Source: Viola odorata
Taxonomy: Eukaryota > Streptophyta > Magnoliopsida > Malpighiales > Violaceae
DNA length: 64,000 nt
Assembly: GCA_963691705.1 (NCBI GenBank)
Contig: OY829539.1
Coordinates: 38,635,656-38,699,655, forward strand
Direction of reading: 5' to 3'
A program made the translations under genes and the position numbers. This document shows positions 1-11,729 of this stretch, one piece after another. A model generated the notes under the pieces. That model did no database searches. It was given only the letters and a program-made list of their open reading frames with translations, and had not been told where the DNA came from. Numbering within the stretch: the stretch's first letter is position 1; the number at the start of each line of letters is the position of its first letter.

Positions 1-1611
1 TTGCCGCCAAGGAACGCTAGAGGGAACGAAAGCCAGAGGACCAGGGGTGCGAACCTGTGAAGAAGAACTGCCCGGGGGCAGGAAGGCACCATGAGGCTGA
101 TAGCCCGAAAGGTCGTGAAAGACGTCTTGATAAGAAGAGGAAAAATGATGCACAGGCCCGCCAAAGGAACTGGGCGAAGCACCAAAGGGGTCCGCACCGC
201 CTAAGTTCCCCAAATCTTCCACGGAATGTCTACCTGGAGGAACCACTGCGGAATCAGGAACGTTAACGGAACCACCTTCCCCCGCGATGTTAGAGGAGGG
301 TATGTTCTCATCCTCGCCTTCTATCTGGGCCCTCTTCGCAGAACCCCTCAGCACATAAGTGAGATTCATATCGCCTGAAGGAGCGGACGCAGTAACTATA
401 ACGGCCTCCTGCAAGGAGTACAAATTGAGAAAAGAAAAATAGATCAAATGACGACAGATATTGAGAAAGAAAAAACACGCTTACGGTAGCGGTGTTGAGA
501 GAAGACAGTGCTTCAGAAGAACCCGCAGCGTCGGGAGAAGGAGTAAGAGTGGCGATACTCCGTGTTCTTTTCTTCTTTTTTCCTCTGGCAATGGCCCTAG
601 GAGCCTGAGAAGACGAGGGAGCAGCAATGGTCACGATAGGAACACCTTCAGGGATGTCAGTATTCCCTTCGCCAACTGAGGAAGAGGATACTTGAGCGAG
701 ATTCGCGGAAGTAGCCGGAAGCTCAGAAGGATTATCAGTGGCCTCTGAATCGAGCTTTTCCTTTTCCTCTCTATTACGAGCTCTCCTTAAGCGTCTTCTT
801 ACGCTTTCGGGTTTATAGTCAGGATCCGTCGCTGCGAAATCACAAAATAATGTCAGCGTTAGTATCAGCGATGAAAGGGAAAGGTAGCGCGATACTCACG
901 TCTAACGTACTCCTGAATGGCCATTCTGCAGGCCGTGAGTCGAATATGAACGCTGATCTCCAGTTGGAGTAAGGTGTTTAACCATCCTTGTTCACGAGCG
1001 GGAAGTGTCCCTGGTCGACTCCAAACGCCATCTTGGACGTCCTGGTTGAACCCAGAACGCCACTCGGGACCAGGAGCGTCAGGGAAATTTATCAGAAAGA
1101 ACTCCTTTTTCCAAGCCTCAACAGAAGACTCAATATGGAGCAACTTCCAAGTAAAAGACTTGAGAGAATCATCGTCAAAGCGAGGCGATATGGTTATCAC
1201 ACCCCGGCACTTCATCAATTTAAAAAGGGATCTAAGCAACAAAAGAGAAGGGGAAGTGATCCCCTTATATCTACAGAGTTCCAAGAAAGCATAAACACAG
1301 CAATATGCATTTGGGGCTAACTGGGCAGGATTGAAATTGCCAGCAATAAGCAAACCCTTGACGAAAGAATCGATAGGGAACTGGAAACCGTAGCGAAACA
1401 TCTGGGCATATAACACCCTTTGATTGCCGGTCAGAACGTTGTTTAAACGAACCGACCCAGGGGCAACAACAGCTTGGTAACCGTCAGGAATAACGGCGCC
1501 ATGAGTAGCCAAATGCTCCCGGAGAATGGCCTCCGTGGTAATAACACTGACCGTGGTATCCATTTTCTTCTCATCGATGGATTTCGACTCAGAACGGCGA
1601 GTCTTTGCCAT
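1..1611 (-). CDS. Spliced accessory gene of a Tat-type Ty3/gypsy element, Transposase_28-like (gene A, 3' end outside window)
   Basis: Three exons can be read on the minus strand: 1611-900, 831-485 and 408 to beyond position 1. The introns are 68 and 76 nt with GT-AG ends (donors GTGAGT and GTAAGC). The joined frame is open for 489 codons and leaves the window. The start is the ATG at 1611. Residues 30-235 resemble the Pfam domain 'putative gypsy type transposon' (PF04195, Transposase_28): YGFQFPIDSFV, then FNPAQLAPNAYCCVYAFLELC, then WRSGFN. Two basic clusters (about 249-263 and 320-328) look like nuclear signals, and the rest is Ser/Pro-rich. Such genes are known as antisense accessory ORFs near the 3' LTR of Tat-lineage retrotransposons. 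The plus-oriented LTR at 5.8-6.6 kb fits that position. Biochemical function is unknown. Unlike its relatives B and C, the gene has no visible break. Confidence 0.68.
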
Positions 1612-2228
1612 GACAGGACTAAGGAAATAGAAACGAAGAAGACGAGGGAAAGGAAGGGAAGTACCTTTGGAAGGAAAGAACTTCGAAAGCCTTGAATGGA
1701 GGTGAGAAGGACAAGACGGCTGAGAGATAATATGAAAAAGTGGAGTGAAAAAGAAAAGGGAAGAAATAAAGAGGGTTTATAACCCTAGTAATTAAAAGGA
1801 AACGACGGATGCTGCAGTCGTTGTGTCGAAGCGGCATGAGGGATAAGACTCAAGCAATGAGTACGACTCTAGAAGAAGCGCAGCAAACGCTTTGATCTGG
1901 TTAAAATTTCTAAACACGCTAAGGTGAAGCGGCAGAAGAAACGAACACGTGTGTCGGCACCATCATGATTTTTCCCGCGCATCGACGGAAGGGTCGCGAG
2001 CATTAAATGCTCTGAAAAGTAGATGCGATTTTTGATAAAAAGCAAAAGCGATATCACAAGAAAGGAAATAATGCAAATCGGCGTTGAATAAAAGAACAGT
2101 TCTCAAAGACAGCAAGAGAGCGAAATAAAACAAGATATCGCCCAAAGAGCAAAGTACCGATATCGCCTCGCGATAGGACGTTATTACAAGACATGGAAAA
2201 CAAATAGCAATGTTTTTCAATGGATCAA
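1612..2228. other. Spacer between accessory genes A and B
   Basis: AT-moderate sequence with no supported gene. It would hold the promoter of gene A and the 3' end of gene B if both are transcribed leftward. I see no clear TATA box or repeat. Confidence 0.4.
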
Positions 2229-4459
2229 TTAAGAGTCATCGCATGCCTCGCCGTCATCGTTCCCTTGCTTTTCCCCGGAAGGAGGAAAACTCCTTTCGTC
2301 TTCACTAAGATCTTTAATTTTTTGAGAGGCGTAATTGGCCAGCATGGATAGATCGACAGCGCCTCGGACATGGAGATCCTTAAACCCCGCGATACAAACC
2401 TCGATGGTCTTATTCTTCCACCAGGCTATCCTCGAAGGAACTTTGGCCAAATCGGCATCGCGAGACGACAACTCTTCGCGAAGGAAGACATTCTTTTTAT
2501 CAGCCACCACCAGTTCCACCTCCATTAGCTCTGCTCTCGCCTTCCCCTTCGACTTCTCCCGAGAAAGTTCACCGCGACAATCCTCCAACTCTGCCCGAGT
2601 TCGTTCTTGCAACTGCGACAGCTCCTTCGCCTTCGCCAAAGCCGCGTCTAATTGTTCCTGCAAATCCGAACAGGGTCGAGTTTTGTTACGCTGGCCTTCA
2701 AGAAAGTAATGAAATTTCCGAAAGCTGGCCAGCATGTCGTTCATAAGGTGTGACTGTCGTGTCTCGGGAGCATGCTGTAAAAACTCTTCCCTGTCCTTGG
2801 AAGAAGTAAACATCTGTCCCACTATGGGACCCACGGGCTCTTCTCGCGATAACGGATCCGATATTCCTAAGGCACGAAGCCCATCAGTGCCGAAAGAGGA
2901 CAAATCCAGCTGATATCCAGTAGGGCCCTGGGACCTCTGAGGAGAAAGGTTGGCAATGTAAGGAGGGGAACAATTTTTTGCGCAATCACCAACGCCCGAA
3001 ATTGAAGACAGAAACAAAAGAGGAGGCTTCCGTGGGAAAAATTCAGGAGGAACGCCTAAACTCGAAACTGGTGGGGTTGTCTCTGGGATAAAAGAACCTA
3101 TCGGGGAAGCAGGATGGCCCGACGACAAAGGAGAGGTCGCGGCTACCGAGGTCTCATTGTTTTCGATAGAAACGGTGGAAGGCACCCTGATAGCTTTGAT
3201 ATTTTTCGCCACTTGCGAAGTCCTCGCGGCATGAGAAGCGTTAATATTCTCGGAAGGGGCCGCGTTAACTCCCTTCGAAGGGGGAACTAGGGGTTCAGTT
3301 TTCTCTGTGCGAACCTTCTTTACGAGACGCTCCGTCTCTTCTGCAATTTCTTCGCTATCGTCCTCAGCCGATTCCACCGTGTCATCATTCCTCCTCGACC
3401 TAAGTTTCATCCTTTGGGCAATAGTAGCGTGACGTAATTCAGGACCAGTATCCATGCTCTCGCTATCGCTGTCGATTTTCTCAAACACAGGATCGCCTTG
3501 AGCTACCCTCTTGCCGCGGGAAGGAAGCCAATTTTCAAGGAAACAAGAAGGTCGAGTGGAGGCTCTGCGAGTTGTGACGGTTTTAGTCCTTCCCCTTTTA
3601 GGCGGAATAGGTGGGCGGCGGGAGTTTTTAGGCGGAGGAGAAGGAGGCAGCGACTGGAGAGGTGTTACGTTCAAAGGGGCGTCACCTTCCCCAGAAGAAC
3701 TACTCTCAGCGTTACCTGCCAACAAAACACATTAGCAAATTAAGAAGAGTGAAGCGATAAAGAAGAAAAAGGAAACTCACCCACAACGCACTCTGACAAG
3801 GGCCTGAACCGAGCAAACTCCCGGATACGGAAAGACCCTTCTATTTCTAACAAGGCGCTAACGTTGGAAACATCCTGGCTTGACAGCGCTTCCGGTCTTT
3901 TCCAAACGCCACTACTGATTTTTCGATTGAAACCCCCGCGCCAGAGCCGTGACGGCAAACGGAGGGTGAAAAAGCCAGACTTCCAGTCATCTACGTGTTC
4001 CTCAAAACCTTGAAAGTTCCGCAGAACAGTTGCACAACGACATCATCCCATCTGGGGGTAATATCTACCAGGCAGTCGCGACAACTCAAGACAAAGAATG
4101 TGCGGAATAGATCAAGAGGGACGCTTCATCTCGCACGAACGAAGGAAAGCGTAAATACCACACCAAGAGGGTGGAGTAATCTGGACGGGATTAAGGTCGT
4201 AATGATCTAGCAGTTTCAACAGAGAAGTATGGAGTGGGAAACGGAATCCGTAAGTAAACATCTTGAAATAAACTAACCGGAATGTTCCCCACATGGCGTC
4301 AGGCAGCCGAGTGTCCTTCAAAGAGACAAAAGGGCGATAGCCCGTGGGAAAAGTAATACCACTCTCCTCTAATTCAACCCTCAAAACCTCATTACAATTG
4401 AATATGCTGCGAGTTCGCCTAGCTTCGGGATCTATGGGGTTTTCAGCAGTTGAAGACAT
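2229..4459 (-). pseudogene. Second Transposase_28-like/coiled-coil accessory gene (gene B), frameshifted
   Basis: This is a relative of gene A. Exon 1 starts at the ATG at 4459 and contains the same domain (YGFRFPLHTSLLK, DLNPVQITPPSWCGIYAFL). The frame closes at a TGA near 4112. It continues in the neighbouring frame for about 120 nt, then returns to the original frame near 4003 with KSGFFTLRLP and WRGGFNRK. Two compensating indels are therefore implied. The intron is 3780-3716 (GTGAGT to GCAG). Exon 2 runs 3715-2229, about 495 codons: a Ser/Pro/Glu-rich middle, then a Glu/Lys/Arg-rich coiled coil at about 350-430, then a C-terminal block (VPSRIAWWKNKTIEVCIAGF) that also occurs in gene C at 48.9-49.1 kb. 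The ATG at 3725 lies inside the intron and is unlikely to be used. The product is probably not made intact. Confidence 0.6.
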
Positions 4460-4748
4460 AAGGGACAGTAAAAGTAAATCTACGGCGGTAGAAGGAGTAA
4501 ATACCTGGAGCAAAAAACCAATAAGCCGGTCGCCGGCACCAGTGAGCGGTCGCGGAAAAACCTCTCGAAGAAAAGAAGTACAGAAGAGAGAGAAAATGTG
4601 CAAAAACTCAAAATATTCGCAGAAGCAGTAAAGAAGAAGAACAGTTGCGAAAGGGAACGAGGAAAATACTTTATTACGGCCTAGTGACCGGAAGATACAT
4701 TGACAAGATAAGGGGAAAAGAGAAAAGGCCCAAAGGGAGCCATCACTA

Positions 4749-5126
4749 TCAGGCGTCAGAGCCAGCATCCTCGGGCACCTCAGGAAGGTCCCTCAAGGAA
4801 TCCATGACCAGGATAAGATCATGGGAAGTAGCTCTCATCCCTTTCAGGCAGCACCCCAACATGTCCTTACGCTGCTGCAGCATGGCAAACACCACCTGAA
4901 TCCGAGCGATGGAGGCGGACAGCTTTGATACGCTCTCCAAAGGACTGAAGTCCTCCAGGGAAATAGCCCCTAGCCGGGAATAAAGCGGAGTCAGCATCCC
5001 TTGCAGCTCCAGAATATCCTCAGAAGTCTTGACCAGCATGTTCTCCAGGAAACCGACGTCGCCGTCATTGAGGTTCCTGAGTGAGTGACCCTTGGAGAGA
5101 AGAAAATTCTTAGTCAAATTATCCAT
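4749..5126 (-). CDS. 125-aa accessory ORF, family shared with 49.5 kb
   Basis: An intact 125-codon frame begins with MDNLTKNFLL and ends in an acidic tail (PEVPEDAGSDA). It is largely helical in character with heptad-like hydrophobics, and has no signal peptide, membrane segment or metal motif. A clear relative lies at 49549-49998 (MDDLTEDYLI; MLQQRKDMLGCCLKGMRA here versus MLKNQKAMLECCLEGMRA there). Conservation between two copies, together with the same Transposase_28-like neighbour, suggests it is a real gene of the retroelement accessory region. I do not recognise the family and give no function. Its 3' end lies about 290 nt upstream of the start of gene B on the same strand. Confidence 0.5.
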   Translation of the reverse strand: MDNLTKNFLLSKGHSLRNLNDGDVGFLENMLVKTSEDILELQGMLTPLYSRLGAISLEDFSPLESVSKLSASIARIQVVFAMLQQRKDMLGCCLKGMRATSHDLILVMDSLRDLPEVPEDAGSDA

Positions 5127-5829
5127 GATGCTAGCTGATAAAGATGAGGAGAACGTGGGTGGAGAAAGCTCTCCGATTTATAGGCTCCAGTGAAGAGAGG
5201 CCTTGGGAAAAGAGACTGAGGTCCTCAAAAGACGAGCCGCCCCGATAACCTCGAGGATTGATAAGCGTAAACGAAAGGGACGGGTGACGTTCACGATACA
5301 GATACCGGAAGGAGTACAAGGCAGAATCTGAAAAACGTTGAGAGGCACGATATCACTGGTAGCCCTAACGCTAAAACCATAAGGTTACCGGTATCCACAG
5401 TGTAAGGCCGCGTTGATGTCGCCGGTGGCCCTGGATGCGTAAAACCGCGATGACATCACAGGCGTCTGGTGGTATGAAGCCGCGATAACCATAAGGTAGC
5501 TGATGGTATAAAGCCACGCTGATACTTGCTGTTTTCTCGAGCGTAAAAGAAAAAGTGGGCACGTGTGACCTCGAACCTCTGTAAGTATAAAGTTTGCTAA
5601 CTTCTATATATGTTTCTATCTCCTCTGTGCCTTTGCAGAACACGTGGAAGAACGATAGACCCAAAATATATGCCAGCCCATGGTGCGGCTTGGCTGAATA
5701 TACGCGATGATATCGCAAGCGACCTATCGACGGTCCTTCTATGACTTGAACGAAGCTGAGACTTCATAAATCCTATTGAAAGGACAAATGGGCCAGTATC
5801 GCTGAATAAAAGTGATGCCTTCAAAATCG
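5127..5829. other. Degenerate repeat-like spacer before the LTR
   Basis: Imperfect copies of a motif around 'gcgatgacatcac', 'ccgcgataaccataagg' and 'ctgatggtataaagcc' recur between about 5340 and 5530. No supported gene. Confidence 0.3.
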
Positions 5830-6635
5830 CGAGCGCCCCAACGGCCTCCTAGTAGAATTCTTAACGTCCCGAGGAGACGGGTCTTTTTGACAAGAAACAA
5901 GGACGAACTTGATCGGATTAGTGGAAAGTTGTGGATCTAAGCCCTCGTTCCGCATTAGGATTGATCAGCCTTTGAACGATAAAGAAAGCCCAAGCCCTCT
6001 GTGGAAATATCGCCTCATGACAGAGCAAAACCCTATCTAAAGATGTCAGACATGGATAGCCCTTGGTGAACACTCGGGCTAGTTTTCAGTTGGGCTTATG
6101 ATAACAATTGGAATGCTCCTGACGGCAATATTGTAGCCACGGCATCTATCCTTGACGAGTCTCTATACGCTTCCCTGAAAAGCCAACCTATCGCCCGGGC
6201 CGGCGGAAGTTTCCTAGGATGGTCGACTTCAGCGGGGGGGGATCTCATGCATCTTTACGCGCACGGCGTCATCCCATCCTAGAGGAACTAAGAGGATGTC
6301 GCTCCTGATAGGCCTTATGTGATTATCGCCCGCGATGGCTCACCCATTATCGCTGGAGGCGATATCTTCGGACGATGCTTATCGCTGCGCCCTTATCGCT
6401 GTCAGGTATCGCCAACTTCGGCCTATAAATACCCCCATCTTTCCAAACAGAAGGTAAGATCGAGATCATCTTGGAGAACCTCTACCATTCTATAAACTCG
6501 AACTGACTTAAGCATCGGAGTGTCTACGCCGGAGTCCCCCTCCGGCGCTTTGCAGGTATCTCTAACGCCAATCGCTTCCCCTCCGACTAGCTGCAGCAGC
6601 CGTTTTCCGACCCGAAGAGATCTCGGATCTTATCA
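5830..6635 (+). repeat. LTR fragment of the Tat-like element (plus orientation)
   Basis: A TATA-like box (tataaat at 6424-6430) is followed about 100 bp later by a perfect 8-bp hairpin (CGCCGGAG, loop TCCCC, CTCCGGCG, 6527-6547) and CTTTGCAGGT. The same block recurs at 12029-12065. This order is typical of a retroelement promoter and 3' processing region. The left boundary is approximate. The right end is cut by a minus-strand gag fragment. Antisense genes A and B lie upstream, as expected for a 3' LTR. Confidence 0.5.
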
Positions 6636-7100
6636 GGTGGAATGGCCCTGAGGTGGGAGAAGGTACTGAGATTCTGGGAGGATAATGGAATGGCCCTGAG
6701 GTGGGAAGAAATATTGGGACTCTAGGCCGAGATTAAGAGTGGGCCCAATCAGAGAGGGACCAAGAGATGTAACACTTTGTCCGACAGTGACAATAGCAGT
6801 GTTCGGGATAGTTGATGCATTGTGCTGAAGGGGGTTGGCATTAAGGAAAAGGGATTGCCATTTCTAATAGACTCCTTCACCAGAAAACGATGGTGACATA
6901 GAGGATCCAACAAAAATAGATGAAGAGGATGGACCCATTGCTTGAGCAGAAAAGGGGTAAAAACCAGGCGGAAAATCAATCGTCGCCTCATCCCGTTTCT
7001 TTTCGGTTTGTTCAGTCCTTTCCGAAGCAACCTGGACTTCTTCTTCCAACTCTGCTACCTTTGCTTTCCATGTCTCCTCCATTTTATCTTGCTCTATCAT
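6630..7100 (-). pseudogene. N-terminal gag fragment of a Tat/Ogre-like retrotransposon
   Basis: The frame from the ATG at 7100 gives a coiled-coil start (KMEETWKAKVAELEEEVQVA) followed by a Pro/Ser-rich stretch with DFPPGFYPF. It has an in-frame stop at 6864-6866, after which the same frame continues to about 6640. The gag start at 42486 has the same architecture (AELEEQIRTATERALETEKK, then DYPLDFYPPLFHP). The capsid part is missing because the sequence is truncated against the neighbouring LTR fragment. It is not functional. Confidence 0.6.
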
Positions 7101-9838
7101 CTTTCACGTTTGCAGTCTAGTCGCGTGAATCTTGCGAGGAATAGTTTGCCTTTTGGGAGCTATATTTTTTATTCTAAAAAATAAACAAGTGAAAGGAAAT
7201 AATTATAAGCGATAATTAATATATGTGAAATGTCATCCTGAAGTCTCCACACTGCGAGAGAATGAGAGGGGTGAGCATGATAAAAGCAATAATGCAGGCA
7301 TAATATAAAAATTGTAAACATGGAAATTACAAAAATAACGAAGCAAAATCGCAATATACGCATTTTATTATGATGCACATGCTGGGGTGATACCAACTAT
7401 TTCTAACTAGTTGAAAGGCTCCCGGACGATACCATAAAAGTGGCCCCTTAGTAAATGGATACGTGATTGCTTGTCAAACCATCAAAAGTTCTAGACGCTT
7501 ACCCATTTAGGGGTTCGAGTTGGAGTTTAGGGTTCGTGAAAACTACCCAAGACTCGTGTCCCAAGGCCTCACTACTAACCTCCTAATCTTATCTGGAAAA
7601 AGCTCGGCAGCAGGGAATTATGCGTGAGATGCGTATGAATGACAGTTTATTAAAGCGAGTAATAAAACATCAATCATGCATAAAAAATACAGCAATTTAT
7701 CAAAGAGAATAAATACATGAAAAATAATAATCATGCATAAAAATCATACAAGAATACAATAATTTAGCAAGTAAATACATGAAAACAATTAATCATGTAC
7801 AAAATCGGACTCATCTCACATAATGCAATGAAGTCGTCACCCTATTTTGTTTTTAAAGTTTAGGGAAACCTATGGTCTGATAACATGGTAGAAAACATAA
7901 TAAAAAGCTAAGGCATAAAAGGATCTAAACCCGAGAATAGTCGATTTATGGACTCGGGAAGGTGTTAGGCACCCGAGTCTCATCCAAAAAGGTTACCGGA
8001 TAAAAGAGGTGTTTGAAATCATACTTGAAAAATATAAAAACTTCTAATTTAGTGATCATGCGAATTACGCGAACTAAACTCTAACATTTCTAAATAATCA
8101 TGCATACGAGTATATATGCGAAAAAGCATAGAAATAAATACAAGGGTGAGAAATGTGTACTTGTGAAGGGTTGTCGATGGATTTACCCTACAAAGCCGAG
8201 ATTATTATTACGAAAAAATGATAATCGATAAATAAATATTTAACAATTATCATACGCAAGCAAAATAATTAATTTTAAACAATTAAATGCAAGCGAAGTA
8301 ATTATTTAAACATTTGATAGCATGCAAAAATAATTAATTGAACAGTACGAGCATGAGATAAATTGACACGAAAAATAACGTGATGGCCTGAGAAACTAGG
8401 CCCACCAGCTGGGCCCAACAACACACGCCCATGACAGCCCAGCCCAGCAGATGGGCTGGCTGTTTCTCCTCTTTTCTCTCCGCGTGGGTCAGATCAGGCA
8501 GCCCACTCCCTTCCTCGCTTGGGCCAAGGCATGTGTTCGGCCCATCAACCTACCCTAGACGTTTTAAAGAACAGCCCAAGCCTTTCTCCTTCCCTCCAAA
8601 TATCAGAACAGTGTCATCTTTTTCCTTGGCTCGCCGGTGCCACTACTGGTGGACAAGGAAGAAATCAGCCATTACGTTGACGCTCCTTCGGCCAAAAAAC
8701 CCCCCACAACAACAGCAACTCAAACATGCAATCTCAGTAATTTATTTCACACAAAACAGTGATCAATTTGATTAAAAATACAATTAAATTTAATTAAGAA
8801 AAAACAGTGAAATTCGCCTAAAAAACTAGCAATTCGGCGAAGCAAAGCAATGTAATTAATTTTGAGCAATAAAATAAATCATTTAAAAGCAAAACAACCA
8901 TTAATTTCCTCAAAACACGAACGATTAATTCTTTGAAAAGAATTGCAGAAATCGTTTAAAAATGAAATTTAAATAGCTTACAAAAGAGCTTTAACCTTTC
9001 GTTGAGCAACTTAGCAAGATTGAGTAACTTTAGAGAGAGTGTTTCGTTCGTGAATTGGTGAGTAAGAGAGTATGAGGAGCTCGCTATTTATAGTCGTTTG
9101 AGGCGGTGGAGGCGAGGATGACGTCGGAACGATGATGAGTGATGAGGCAGCTGGTGTCGATTGTGTGGCTGAGGGAGAAAGGAAGCTTCGAGCGATGATG
9201 GAGGGAGTTGATGCGCAAGGAGGAGAAGATGAGGTTGAAACTCACCTCTGTGTAGAAAGGTGGCCAAGAATGCTTAATGACATGTTAATTCTCACAATCG
9301 TTGATCTTGGCTGACTTTCTTAGTCAACTAGACCAACGGTTGAGATGGAGGGTTGATTTTACCCTTTGATTATTCGGTTCGAGGCGATGGTACGAGCAAT
9401 CTCGCCCGAAAATGAATAAAAATTCAAACTGAAGTCACTAAAATGTAGGATAAAAAGAAATAACACAATTAGTACACAGTAAACGATGAAAATTTCACTA
9501 TATAGTTCGATAAAAATTCGCTTGTAAGCAATAAAAGTTCGAACGTAAAAATTGCTAAAATATAACTTGAGCGAAATGAAACAAAATGACGCGAATTAAA
9601 ATAATAATAAAAAATAAGTAACTAATGAACGAAAATGTTCGATAATCAGTTTCGAGAAATTTTACCCGAAATCGATACGAGTTCGAACTGGAAAATCGAT
9701 AAAATGTGAAAACAATATGGAATAAAATTTAAATGACGTGAGGCATAAAGATAAATATCAGATGGACGAAAATAAACAGAAATATGATTTTAAAAATGCG
9801 AAAAGTTGTGACAAAAATATTAAAATCAGGTAGCAACA
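7101..9838 (-). repeat. Leader and LTR of the same minus-oriented Tat/Ogre-like element
   Basis: Read on the minus strand, the LTR begins with TGTTGCTACCTG at 9838, matching TGTTGCTACCCG at 40212. Further matches to 41.5-42.2 kb follow in order: the segment around 'actcgggtgcctaacacc' (about 7960), 'aatagggtgacgacttcatt' (about 7840) and 'ggtatcgtccgggagcc' (about 7420). The canonical LTR end and primer-binding site were not found, so the boundary near 7800 is damaged. Open frames at 8.4 and 9.1 kb are inside the LTR and are not genes. Confidence 0.6.
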
Positions 9839-10697
9839 AAACGTTAGGATGGAGGGAAAAGAAAGAAAGTAGCAGCTTTCACTTACAAAGTATTAAACCT
9901 CCCACTTTGCCCTTTGATCCCCACTGTTTTGATTAATTTTCGGAAAGGACTTGTTTGCAATTTGTGGTTTTGCTGTTTGAGCCTTTTAGCTTAGGAATTT
10001 GGGGTGTTTTCTTCTGCTGAATTTTGTAGCTGTATTTGGTATGTATGAGGGTGAAAGGCATGTGAAGTTCCGTTGAGCATTTAATGAAAGGTTGATTGCT
10101 TCAACAAAAATGGCAAGCTGTCAGCTACCTTTTGAAGCTTCCTCTTTAGCGTAGCACAAAAGAGGTAAGCTTGGGGCAAGGGAGTGTGGTTAGTGTGGGA
10201 AAAGCTGACTTGGTTCAGTTTAAAATGGATTAAAATAAAAGAGAAACACTGAAGGTGCCTAGGGGAAACAAAATTTACGATCAAACTTCAGGATTTTCAA
10301 AAGCTACCTCAAGAATACTCAAGAACAACTTGAGTGTTCTTAACTGTAATTTTCGGATTTCTATCCTAGAATTTGGAAAAAAATTGTGGAATTTTTTGCA
10401 CTTGACTCTAGACTCTTTTAAGACTTGGCACAACAAGTTTCAACCAAGAAAGAAGAAGAAAATTTGGCTGAAAATGCAAGGAAAACTGACCTCTTGATGA
10501 ACACCAATGTTGAAACTTTTGTATCTTTCAACTTGGTGCTCAAATGGTTTGAAACTTTCACCAAAACATACAGAAATTCAAGAGTAATATTTTTAACAGA
10601 TGAAAGTGTGATTTATTGATAAAAGTTTGAATCTTTTCGGATTTAAAACACACACACCACAAGAACAACTTAAGACAATTATGCTCCGCTACCACTT
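9839..10697. other. Anonymous AT-rich sequence
   Basis: No supported gene. At 10682-10693 the minus strand reads TGGTAGCGGAGC, two mismatches from the initiator-Met tRNA primer-binding site usual in Ty1/copia elements. The DNA to the right may therefore be a copia-type LTR, but I cannot find its partner. Confidence 0.25.
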
Positions 10698-11204
10698 GAT
10701 AAGTTCCAAGCTCCTTTTAAGTAGTTGAAATATTTGATTAAGGAGCAAGAATCTAGCTTAAATTGTCTTACAAATAATCAATGGAAATATTCAAGAAGAT
10801 AATGTTGAAAGGCATGGAGATGCAGCGGAAATAAGAGTACGATGAAAGACGAGTAATTAAGAAGACAAACACAAGAAAGAGGAGTTGATACTTGGAGATG
10901 AAATAGATTTGAACAACAATAAATACTTGAATTAAACTTTCAATAACTTACAGAAAGATTGAATCTTGAATCTTACAACACGCTCACAAGAAGTAGCAAC
11001 AAACTACCAATTGAAAGTTTAACGATTTTACTTCCAATGACTAAAGGAACTTTCAACCTTAAAGTATACAAGTTGAGTCTATGGTGTTTATAGGGAGGAG
11101 TGCTCTCTACTATGCAATAAACACTTGACATAAACTAATTACAGACAATGAAGTAGGAAGTTATTTATAGGAGCTTCAAAATTAGGTCTAAAATATAGTT
11201 TCGT

Positions 11205-11485
11205 GATTTCTGACGGGCATTGGCGTGATCACGTCGAGACGTTGGCGTGATCACATCGAGAAGTTGGCGTGATCACGTCGAGACGTTGGCATGATCACGC
11301 CCAAAATAGAGACTCATCGGCAATCCGAGCCAACCTTGTCGTGATCACGTCAAGACGTTGGCGTGATCACACCCAAAATAGAGAGTTACAGTTTTCTGAG
11401 CGTACCGTGGCGTGATCACGTCAAGACGTTGGCATGATCACGCCCAAAACAGAAGGTCACCTTGAATCTTGGCGTGATCACGACA
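11205..11485. repeat. GATC-palindrome tandem repeat array
   Basis: About ten copies of 'ggcgtgatcacgtcgagacgtt' and variants. Most contain the palindrome CGTGATCACG, and some are separated by 'cccaaaatagaga' spacers. The array sits in LTR-like DNA (10698 to about 11530) with no protein-coding capacity. A 61-codon open frame at 11539-11724 is not supported as a gene. Confidence 0.6.
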
Positions 11486-11729
11486 ACTTCAATTGCAAAA
11501 TACGTTAAGTTGACTTTTTTTTGCCTCGTGCCGACTTCTCAACCTTCTATGTGATGTGCGACCATCATTAAGATCCGTCCTTCATCTTGAAACACTTCTT
11601 CACTCATCTGGCCTTCAATCCATAGTATGATCTTCTTGACCATGTTCCTTGTAATTGGTCCTTTTGGTGATATATCTTGCTCTTCAAGCTTTAACATATC
11701 CTTGATCGCATCAGGTAGATGCATTAATT

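Noticed and set aside
8431..9314. Open frames of 114 and 60 codons
   Set aside because: They lie inside the minus-oriented LTR, have no domain and no conservation with the other LTR copies.
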